DNA from: Actinomycetota bacterium
GTDB lineage: Bacteria; Actinomycetota; Humimicrobiia; Humimicrobiales; Humimicrobiaceae
NCBI GenBank assembly: GCA_016927635.1
Contig: JAFGMJ010000229.1
Span: forward strand, 1 to 6,976
DNA length: 6,976 nt
Direction of reading: 5' to 3'
The notes beneath the pieces are model-generated. The model saw only the letters and a list, made by a program, of their open reading frames with translations, was not told where the DNA came from and ran no database searches. How positions within the stretch are numbered: the stretch's first letter is position 1; every line of letters starts with the position of its first letter. The translations under genes were made by a program, and so were the position numbers. Of the stretch, positions 1 through 5,319 are shown in pieces.

Positions 1-117
1 AATTTAACGAAAAAATATTTAATCTTTACCTGCTTCTTCTGTAGAGAATAATAGTTTTTGCAGTTATTTATTTAATGAGATGCTTTAAAAATGCTAAAAA
101 ATGTATACTTTTACTGT

Positions 118-145
118 TTTCCAATAATTATAAATCTTATATAAT
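118..145 (+). promoter_or_regulatory. possible sigma-70-type promoter of mscL
   Basis: A perfect -10 hexamer TATAAT lies at 140-145. A partial -35, TTTCCA (four of six consensus bases), lies at 118-123, giving a 16-base spacer. Transcription would start near 152, about 30 bases before the mscL start. The surroundings are very AT-rich, so chance hexamers are expected; the perfect -10 and its position ahead of a gene with a ribosome site are the main support. I see nothing else identifiable in bases 1-184. Confidence 0.4.
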
Positions 146-184
146 AATTGCAATAATCTATTTTAATTTACAGAGGTTATAAAA

Positions 185-631
185 ATGCGTAAAGAATTTA
201 AGGAATTTATCTTTAAAGGCAATGTTATAGACCTGGCGGTGGGCATTATTATTGGTGTTGCTTTCAGCGCAATTATAAACTCACTGGTAAATGATATAAT
301 TATGCCCCCGATAGGGCTGCTTCTTGGCAGAGTGGATTTTGCAAATCTTTTTGCAGTTTTAAAAGGAGGAGCAACTCCTCCACCTTATCTTTCTCTTGAA
401 GCTGCAAAAGAAGCGGGCGCCGTCACACTTAACTATGGGTTATTTATAAACACAATTATAAGCTTTTTAATAATTGCTATAGTTATCTTTTTCATAATAA
501 AAGCGCTTAATTCGCTTAAGAAAAAGGAAGAGAAGGCTGTTAAAGAATCATTGAAGACATGCCCGTTCTGTTTTACTGAAATAGATATAAGGGCAACAAG
601 ATGCCCCAACTGCACTGCAGAACTGAAGTAA
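185..631 (+). CDS. mscL: large-conductance mechanosensitive channel MscL with C-terminal zinc ribbon
   Basis: This is an inner-membrane channel that opens a wide non-selective pore when membrane tension rises, releasing solutes during hypo-osmotic shock. The 148-residue product has the family signature at the N terminus ([19 protein letters not shown], residues 6-24). TM1 spans about 15-45 and includes the small-residue pore stretch and the NDIIMPPIG motif (36-44). The periplasmic loop (about 50-82) contains GGATPPPY, and TM2 spans about 84-107. A basic, glutamate-rich linker (111-124) leads to a four-cysteine zinc ribbon with CPFC at 126-129 and CPNC at 140-143. That ribbon replaces the usual C-terminal helical bundle; such tails occur in MscL from several bacterial lineages. 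The start is supported by AGAGG at 172-176, eight bases upstream. The gene is monocistronic in this window and convergent with the next gene. Confidence 0.96.
   Translation: MRKEFKEFIFKGNVIDLAVGIIIGVAFSAIINSLVNDIIMPPIGLLLGRVDFANLFAVLKGGATPPPYLSLEAAKEAGAVTLNYGLFINTIISFLIIAIVIFFIIKALNSLKKKEEKAVKESLKTCPFCFTEIDIRATRCPNCTAELK
365..381 (+). repeat. short GC-rich inverted repeat inside mscL
   Basis: GGAGGAG (365-371) and CTCCTCC (375-381) are perfect 7-base complements separated by CAA. They could form a tight hairpin in the mRNA with a Shine-Dalgarno-like strand sequestered in it. The bases encode the conserved GGATPP loop of MscL, so codon choice may explain the repeat. The symmetry is seen directly; any function is inference. 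Confidence 0.45.
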
Positions 632-1006
632 AAAACAAATATGATTTTAAATTTTTCGCATCCGTTTAAAGATGGCCAGGCCGATCATATGGCATCAGGA
701 TCTATCGGATTGCCAATAAAAATATAAACTTTTTTGAAGGCATTGCAAAATATTGTAACAAACCCCTCAAGAACCGGCCTGCGCAGTATTGCCGGCCTGT
801 CATTAGGAAATCTTTTTAAATTGAATATTTTTTTCTTAAGATAATTCTGTAAAAATTGATGACTAATATTTTGGATGAGCTGAATAAAAATTTTTTCAGT
901 TTTTCAATAAATATCTTCAAAGCAATTTAATGAAAAAATCCTGTTTTCTTTAATATTTTTAAAAAATTATAATAGTATAGGTTTTTTAAACAATATTGCA
1001 TTACAG
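632..1006. other. convergent intergenic region without an intact gene
   Basis: This 375-base gap lies between the 3' ends of mscL and the M48 protease gene. It has no ORF with a start codon and ribosome site that I would call a gene. Bases about 660-800 are visibly richer in G+C than the rest of the gap. They contain the 8-base direct repeat CCGGCCTG at 774-781 and 792-799, within which CCGGC (774-778) and GCCGG (791-795) could pair as a short stem. Bases 958-966 (TTTAAAAAA) and 982-990 (TTTTTTAAA) form a 9-base AT-only inverted repeat. No GC-rich stem followed by a T-run is present, so I call no terminator for either gene. Confidence 0.6.
685..903 (-). pseudogene. possible gene relic: start-less open frame of about 72 codons
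   Basis: On the minus strand one frame is open from just after a TGA (complement of 904-906) to a TGA at 687-685. It has no ATG, GTG or TTG in its first half and no ribosome site. The distal half reads protein-like: residues such as RPAILRRPVLEGFVTIF followed by KKVYIFIGNPIDPDAI before the stop. The frame stays open beyond that stop into the mscL antisense strand. I do not recognise the product. It could be a decayed gene end, part of a dispersed repeat, or chance in an AT-rich gap. Confidence 0.2.
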
Positions 1007-2215
1007 TTAATTTGACAGATAAGTTTCTGCAGACTTTATACGCTCAATAATGGGCGGGTGGCTGTAAATAATATATTTAATTGGCGGCGGAGGATTAACA
1101 TTTGAAAGATTTGTGTTTGCAAGTTTTTTAAAAACCAGAATTGCAGTTTTTGGATCAGCTGTAAGCTCGACAGCAGTCCTGTCTGCCTGTTTTTCAAATT
1201 GTCTTGAAATAAAGTTCTGCAGGGGCATTATAATATAGGAAACAAAAGAAAAGACAATAAACATCGCAAGCACAAGCCTAACGCTCGCAGAAACATTTAA
1301 GTGTGCCTGCATAAGCCTTAAAATAAACAATACCAGGGCAACGCTGGCAGAACCTATAAGCATACTAATGAAAATATGCCTGTATTTATAATGGCCCATT
1401 TCATGGGCAATCACTGCAAGAACCTCCTCTTCTGTGTTTTTATTTATGAGGTTATCATATATTACTATTCGTTTTGTTTTACCAATGCCGGTAAAATAAG
1501 CATTTATCCTGTTTGTCTTCTTGCTGGCATCTGCAACAAGCATACTTTCTATTTTAATATTTTCCTTATCAGCCATTGCAAATATTTTATTTTCAAGGTT
1601 TTTATTGTCTAAAGGAGTAAATTTATAAAACAAAGGATCTATAAGAACAGGGAATAAAAAATTTGCAGCAATTATAAAAATAATAAAAATCGCCGCAGCG
1701 GCAAGCCACCAGTTCTTTGGCAGGTATATTATAAGTATATACAGTACAGTCATTACCAGTGCATAAATAAAAAGCGATATAGCTCTCTCTTTTGCAACAT
1801 CTCCAAGCCAGGCGCCAAAGCCCTGGTTTGAAAGCCCGAAGCGGTGTTCCAGCACAAAACCCCTGTAATATTGTAAAGGAAGAAGAACAATGTAAATAAT
1901 GGTAAGAAATGCTGCAAATATAAAAAACGCCAGAATGAAATTGATTTTTTTATTTATAAGTAAATTTTTCCATAAAAGGATTACGGCACAGAACATAACT
2001 GTCCAGTAGATAAACCTTTCAGCAATTGAAACCAGCAATGATATCCTGTTGTATGCTGCCGCTTTTTCCAGGAACTGTCCATCAAAATACTTCAGGACCT
2101 CAACTTCTTTTGAAGGTTTTATCTGCAGTGCCGAAAAAAGCAACACAGCAAGCATCATCATGCTAAGTATTGAAAGAACTATAACCGTATTTGCAGGCCA
2201 TCCATAATTAAACAT
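1007..2215 (-). CDS. M48 family membrane zinc metalloprotease (Ste24/CAAX-protease-like)
   Basis: This integral-membrane metalloprotease belongs to the M48 family in the Ste24-like branch, because it keeps the multi-helix N-terminal domain that HtpX-type proteins lack. The chosen product has 402 residues. Hydrophobic segments lie at about 11-30, 60-82, 92-113, 147-165, 168-192, 282-300 and 313-331. The zinc site is HEMGH (271-275), with the third ligand probably Glu341 in the FEKQAD segment; a conserved-looking SHPP (385-388) lies near the C terminus. Bacterial members probably act in membrane-protein quality control, and true CAAX processing is not implied. The frame extends to a TTG at 2239, but that codon overlaps a -10 hexamer. 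The ATG at 2215 has AGAGG (complement of 2223-2227) seven bases upstream, so I prefer it. No partner gene is adjacent on the same transcript. Confidence 0.9.
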   Translation of the reverse strand: MFNYGWPANTVIVLSILSMMMLAVLLFSALQIKPSKEVEVLKYFDGQFLEKAAAYNRISLLVSIAERFIYWTVMFCAVILLWKNLLINKKINFILAFFIFAAFLTIIYIVLLPLQYYRGFVLEHRFGLSNQGFGAWLGDVAKERAISLFIYALVMTVLYILIIYLPKNWWLAAAAIFIIFIIAANFLFPVLIDPLFYKFTPLDNKNLENKIFAMADKENIKIESMLVADASKKTNRINAYFTGIGKTKRIVIYDNLINKNTEEEVLAVIAHEMGHYKYRHIFISMLIGSASVALVLFILRLMQAHLNVSASVRLVLAMFIVFSFVSYIIMPLQNFISRQFEKQADRTAVELTADPKTAILVFKKLANTNLSNVNPPPPIKYIIYSHPPIIERIKSAETYLSN

Positions 2216-2238
2216 TTGCTTGCCTCTCATAAAATACA

Positions 2239-2268
2239 ATTATACAAAAATGCAATAATTATTAACAA
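2239..2268 (-). promoter_or_regulatory. probable promoter of the M48 protease gene
   Basis: Read on the minus strand, a perfect TATAAT occupies 2244-2239 and TTGTTA (four of six -35 bases) occupies 2268-2263, with an 18-base spacer. Transcription would start near 2232, just upstream of the AGAGG ribosome site at 2227-2223 and the ATG at 2215. This arrangement argues against the upstream TTG start, which lies inside the -10 hexamer. Confidence 0.5.
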
Positions 2269-2327
2269 CAATATTGTATATTTTACATTATTTTTTTTAA
2301 AAACACCTTGACTCTCTGCTTGCATAT

Positions 2328-2350
2328 AATGATATTATTATAATATCATT
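2328..2350. promoter_or_regulatory. perfect 23-bp palindrome, candidate operator
   Basis: The arms AATGATATTAT (2328-2338) and ATAATATCATT (2340-2350) are perfect 11-base complements around a single central T. The size, odd centre and AT-rich make-up resemble dyads bound by dimeric repressors of the Fur or ArsR/SmtB families. The TGATATTAT half resembles but does not match the Fur-type 7-1-7 box. The site overlaps TATAAT at 2339-2344 and lies 15 bases downstream of a TTGACT (2308-2313). It sits between the divergently oriented M48 gene and a small + strand ORF. No regulator gene is present here, so the ligand and protein are unknown. Confidence 0.45.
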
Positions 2351-2351
2351 T

Positions 2352-2465
2352 ATGAGTTTAAGTTTTGATTTATTTCCTCTAGACGATTATCCGGATGCTT
2401 TAAATAATGGAAAATGCGGGCAGGAAAATACCTGTAAGAACGGTAAATTTCAGCACAAAGGGTGA
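2352..2465 (+). CDS. possible small protein of 37 residues, unrecognised
   Basis: An ATG immediately after the palindrome opens 37 codons ending in TGA at 2463-2465, ten bases short of the convergent stop of the CstB-like gene. The product starts MSLSFDLFPLDDYPDALNNG, is acidic early and basic late, and carries two cysteines in KCGQENTCKNGK. No Shine-Dalgarno sequence precedes it. However, TATAAT at 2339-2344 is placed so that transcription could begin at or next to the ATG, which would suit leaderless translation. I do not recognise a family. It could be a genuine cysteine-containing small protein, the remnant of a longer gene, or a chance ORF. Confidence 0.3.
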   Translation: MSLSFDLFPLDDYPDALNNGKCGQENTCKNGKFQHKG

Positions 2466-2475
2466 AATAATATAA

Positions 2476-3864
2476 TCAAAAAATGGCCGGCTTATTTGAG
2501 AAAACTCTTTCGTATGCATTATATCCGCCTGCAATATTGAATAAATGCTTAAAGCCTTTCATCTCAAGTATGCTGCAGGCAAGGCTTGAACGTTTTCCTG
2601 AACCACAGTAAACCAGCAGATTATCAGCTGTATTTAATTGACTGTAATTATACCGCAATTCATGTACAGGAATGTTTATAGCCCCGTCTATATTGCCGCT
2701 TTCAAACTCATACAGGTTTCTTACATCCAGTATTACAAACCTGCTTGTCATATCTGCCATATCTTTCAGCTCTGCAGGATTTAGCTGTGGAATATGAGAA
2801 GTAAAATAGCCGTTTAACGCCCATGAATCCATTCCTTTATTAATATAGTACACTTTTCTATCAATGCCTACACGCCTTAAAACCTTTGCTGCAGTAATTG
2901 CATCCTGCACATTTTCAGATACTATTATTATCTCGCTGTCAAATGGCAGCATCCATCCGGAATAATTTCCGAAAATTCCATTGAAATCTATATTAAATGA
3001 ACTTATTATGTGCTGTCCACCGAACGCATCGTAGCTTCTTATATCGCACACAATTATTTTTTTACTGTCAGAGAGCATTTTATTGGCTTCATCTGCATTT
3101 ATGCATACCGGCTGAGGTATATCTTTTAAGAGAGCAGGCCCTTTACGGTTTATCTCTGAGCATCTTTTAAAATGGTCCGGCATCGGCAATTCATTAGCAA
3201 AAAGCAGGGATTTGAACTCATCAAGTTTATTTGCTTTTAAAAGCCTGTTACTGTTTCTTTCAAACCCTATAGTGCTCCATCCTTTTGATAAGATATTTCC
3301 TCCGCAGAGCGAACCTGCTCCATGTGCAGGGTATATTTCGCAATAATCAGGAAGTTCAAAAATTTTATCTTTTAAGCTGTAAAAAAGCTTTTCTGCAAGC
3401 TCTTCTTTTCTGCCGGGAAACATATCAGGCCTGCCGACATCGCCGACAAAAAGAGTATCGCCGCTAAAAATTGCAGATGGGTTATTTTTACTGACGGATT
3501 TATCAGATACAACAAAATTTATCATCTCTGGGGTGTGGCCTGGCGTTTCAATTACATTTATCTTTAAATCAGCCAGATTTAAACTGTCACCATCTTTTAA
3601 ACCCCTGTGGCTAAAAGCAAATCCGGCTTTTTGGGGCCCATAGATTTCAGCGCCTGTATTTTCTGCTAATTCAATATGGCCTGATATGAAATCAGCATGC
3701 AGATGAGTCTCAAAAACATGGGTGATTTTCATTTCCAGCCTCTGCGCTTCTTCAATATATATGTCAATATCACGCCTTGGGTCTATAATCGCGCATACCG
3801 GGCCTTTGCCTAAAAGATATGAGCTATGGGCAGTAAAATGGTCAAAAAATTGTTTTATTATCAT
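2476..3864 (-). CDS. CstB-like persulfide dioxygenase with two rhodanese domains
   Basis: This is probably a cytoplasmic sulfide-detoxification enzyme that oxidises low-molecular-weight persulfides at a mononuclear Fe(II) site and handles sulfane sulfur with a rhodanese. The 462-residue product has an N-terminal metallo-beta-lactamase domain (about 1-250) with THLHADFISGH (53-63), PGH (108-110), SGD (134-136) and PAHGAGS (179-185). The likely iron ligands are His54, His110 and Asp136. The first rhodanese-like domain (about 252-355) has no catalytic cysteine; its loop reads VSENV (315-319). The second (about 361-458) has active-site loop CGSGKRS with Cys420. This order and length match Staphylococcus CstB, which makes thiosulfate. 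Cys187 in GAGSLCGG is a further candidate thiol. The start is clear: GAGGAG (complement of 3876-3871) lies six bases before the ATG. No sqr, cstR or cstA gene is in the window. Confidence 0.9.
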   Translation of the reverse strand: MIIKQFFDHFTAHSSYLLGKGPVCAIIDPRRDIDIYIEEAQRLEMKITHVFETHLHADFISGHIELAENTGAEIYGPQKAGFAFSHRGLKDGDSLNLADLKINVIETPGHTPEMINFVVSDKSVSKNNPSAIFSGDTLFVGDVGRPDMFPGRKEELAEKLFYSLKDKIFELPDYCEIYPAHGAGSLCGGNILSKGWSTIGFERNSNRLLKANKLDEFKSLLFANELPMPDHFKRCSEINRKGPALLKDIPQPVCINADEANKMLSDSKKIIVCDIRSYDAFGGQHIISSFNIDFNGIFGNYSGWMLPFDSEIIIVSENVQDAITAAKVLRRVGIDRKVYYINKGMDSWALNGYFTSHIPQLNPAELKDMADMTSRFVILDVRNLYEFESGNIDGAINIPVHELRYNYSQLNTADNLLVYCGSGKRSSLACSILEMKGFKHLFNIAGGYNAYERVFSNKPAIF

Positions 3865-3879
3865 AGATTGCTCCTCTTT

Positions 3880-3927
3880 TTAAGTACTTTTCAAAAGCAG
3901 CAGACTCATTAAAAGAAATTTTTGCAT
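3880..3927 (-). CDS. possible 15-residue leader peptide upstream of the CstB-like gene
   Basis: On the minus strand an ATG at 3927-3925 opens MQKFLLMSLLLLKST and stops at TAA 3882-3880. The stop lies four bases before the Shine-Dalgarno site of the CstB-like gene and 15 bases before its ATG. AAGGAG (complement of 3935-3930) precedes the start but only two bases away, which is closer than usual. Six of fifteen residues are leucine, read by four different codons. The position suggests translational coupling or a regulatory uORF, but the ORF is short enough to arise by chance. Confidence 0.27.
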   Translation of the reverse strand: MQKFLLMSLLLLKST

Positions 3928-4173
3928 TTCTCCTTTTTATATAAATATACCCCAGGCAGCATAATAATTCCAGAGCCCGGCCTTTTTAGTTTTGCATTAA
4001 AATCACAAAATATGTTATCCTTATTCTATATAAAACATGCTTTATAAATATGGTATCAGTATGTATTTTCTAATAGTTAAATACCTGGATATGTGTATAT
4101 TTTCAAAATTTTCACTTATTAAAGAAAAAGCCCATACAGAAATTAAAGTATTCAATAAATAGAAATAAATGTT

Positions 4174-4178
4174 AGGAG
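4174..4178 (+). promoter_or_regulatory. ribosome binding site that decides the start of the opine dehydrogenase gene
   Basis: AGGAG lies five bases before the ATG at 4184. The longer open frame starts at an ATG at 4169, but that codon lies upstream of this site. The start at 4184 also places the glycine-rich NAD(P) motif at residue 10, as is usual for N-terminal Rossmann enzymes. Confidence 0.8.
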
Positions 4179-4183
4179 ACGAT

Positions 4184-5287
4184 ATGGAGAAAACCAGGTT
4201 TGCTGTAGTCGGAGCAGGTCATGGAGGCAAAGCCATGGCTGCGCACCTTGCGCTGAAAGGATTTCCCGTTAAATTATATAACAGGACTCTTGCAAAAATT
4301 ATGCCCATAATAAAGCTTAAGGGCATAGAAATCGAAGGAGAAATAACAGGTTTTGGTAAAATAGACCTTGCATCTGACAATATTGCTGAAATCATCAAAG
4401 ATACCAATGTTATAATGGTCTGTGTTCCCGCATTTGCTCATGCTGCGATAGCTGAAAGATGCGCCCCCCATTTAAAAGACGGACAGATAGTTGTCTTAAA
4501 TCCCGGAAGGACATGCGGCGCTCTTGAATTCATAAATATATTAAGAGAGCGCGGCAATAACAGCAATATTACAGTTGCTGAGGCGCAGACATTCATATAT
4601 GCAAGCAGGGGAATGGGTCCGGCTTCAGTTAAAATCTTCAGGATAAAGCAGGCAATACCGGTTGCAGCGATTCCTGCTGTAAAAACTGATGAGGCGCTTG
4701 ACAAAATAAACGAAGCTTTCCCGGAGTTTATTTCCGGTACAAGTGTAATAGAAACAAGTTTTAACAATATCGGAGCTGTTTTTCATCCTGCAATAACAAT
4801 ACTCAATGCAAGCAGGATAGAATCCACAATGGGCAATTTCCAGTTCTATATCGAAGGAGTGACGCCTTCTGTGGCAAAGGTTCTTGAGGCTGTGGACAGG
4901 GAGAGAGTAGAGGTGGCGCATATGCTGAGATGTAAAAATGTGCTTACTGCGCTTGACTGGCTTACAATGGCATATAATGTGATAGAAGATAATCTTTTTG
5001 ACGGCATTCACAGCAATCCCGGCTATTATGGCATAATGGCACCAAAAACCACAAATATAAGATATATTACAGAAGACGTTCCGATGAGTCTTGTTCCGAT
5101 TGCTGAGTTTGGCAGAGCTTTTGGCGTTTCGACTGTTGCAACAGAATCGCTTATAAATCTTGCAAACATAATTTTTAAAGTTGATTTTTCAAAATCAGGA
5201 AGAAATTTTACAAAACTGGGACTCGGGGGCCTTTCTCTTGACCAGATCAGGGATGTTTTTATAGATGGAATCCCCAAAAAAAAATGA
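4184..5287 (+). CDS. NAD(P)-dependent octopine/nopaline (opine) dehydrogenase family oxidoreductase
   Basis: Characterised family members reversibly join an amino acid amine to an alpha-keto acid by reductive condensation with NAD(P)H; the substrates here are unknown. The 367-residue product has an N-terminal Rossmann domain with GAGHGG (10-15) and NPG (106-108). The second strand ends in YNRT (32-35) rather than an acidic residue, which hints at NADP(H). The C-terminal opine-dehydrogenase domain has FHPAITILNASRIE (200-213), with His201 the likely catalytic base, and RYITEDVP (293-300), with Asp298 in the position of the dyad aspartate. These sit almost exactly where the His-Asp pair of Arthrobacter N-(carboxyethyl)-norvaline dehydrogenase lies (recalled as 202/297), so the enzyme looks active. 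No signal peptide is visible. It is the first gene of a pair, 32 bases before the B12-binding gene, which suggests a shared pathway rather than classical crown-gall-type opine metabolism. Confidence 0.88.
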   Translation: MEKTRFAVVGAGHGGKAMAAHLALKGFPVKLYNRTLAKIMPIIKLKGIEIEGEITGFGKIDLASDNIAEIIKDTNVIMVCVPAFAHAAIAERCAPHLKDGQIVVLNPGRTCGALEFINILRERGNNSNITVAEAQTFIYASRGMGPASVKIFRIKQAIPVAAIPAVKTDEALDKINEAFPEFISGTSVIETSFNNIGAVFHPAITILNASRIESTMGNFQFYIEGVTPSVAKVLEAVDRERVEVAHMLRCKNVLTALDWLTMAYNVIEDNLFDGIHSNPGYYGIMAPKTTNIRYITEDVPMSLVPIAEFGRAFGVSTVATESLINLANIIFKVDFSKSGRNFTKLGLGGLSLDQIRDVFIDGIPKKK

Positions 5288-5306
5288 TTTGCGTATAAAT
5301 CTTTCC

Positions 5307-5311
5307 GGAGG
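5307..5311 (+). promoter_or_regulatory. strong ribosome binding site of the B12-binding gene
   Basis: GGAGG lies eight bases before the ATG at 5320, within the 32-base gap after the preceding stop codon. The gap has no terminator-like hairpin or T-run, which supports co-transcription of the two genes. Confidence 0.75.
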
Positions 5312-5319
5312 TCGATATT

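Larger units (their letters stand above)
3865..4183. other. divergent intergenic region upstream of the CstB-like gene and the opine dehydrogenase operon
   Basis: This gap of about 320 bases separates two divergent transcripts and should hold both promoters. AT-rich -10-like hexamers are common (for example around 3939-3949 on the minus strand and 4028-4033 on the plus strand), but none is paired with a convincing -35, so I call no promoter. A short leucine-rich ORF lies at 3880-3927 on the minus strand. I found no cobalamin riboswitch B12 box and no other structured leader I recognise, although the operon encodes a B12-binding protein. Confidence 0.55.

Noticed and set aside
774..799. CCGGC/GCCGG stem in the convergent gap, considered as a bidirectional terminator.
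   Set aside because: Only five base pairs with a 12-base loop and no adjoining T-run on either strand.
958..990. 9-base inverted repeat TTTAAAAAA / TTTTTTAAA at the 3' end of the protease gene, considered as a terminator.
   Set aside because: The stem is made only of A-T pairs with a 15-base loop, so it would be unstable, and such repeats are common by chance in this AT-rich gap.
2308..2330. TTGACT (2308-2313) with TATAAT (2325-2330) as a complete promoter.
   Set aside because: The spacer is only 11 bases, too short for a sigma-70 promoter. Other -10 candidates nearby give 19- or 25-base spacers, so no pairing is convincing.
2421..2434. CAGG/CCTG hairpin downstream of the CstB-like gene, considered as its terminator.
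   Set aside because: Four-base stem with no following U-tract on the minus strand, and it lies inside the possible small ORF.
3865..4183. Cobalamin riboswitch upstream of the B12-related operon.
   Set aside because: No recognisable B12 box or multi-stem leader is visible, and the region is almost uniformly AT-rich.
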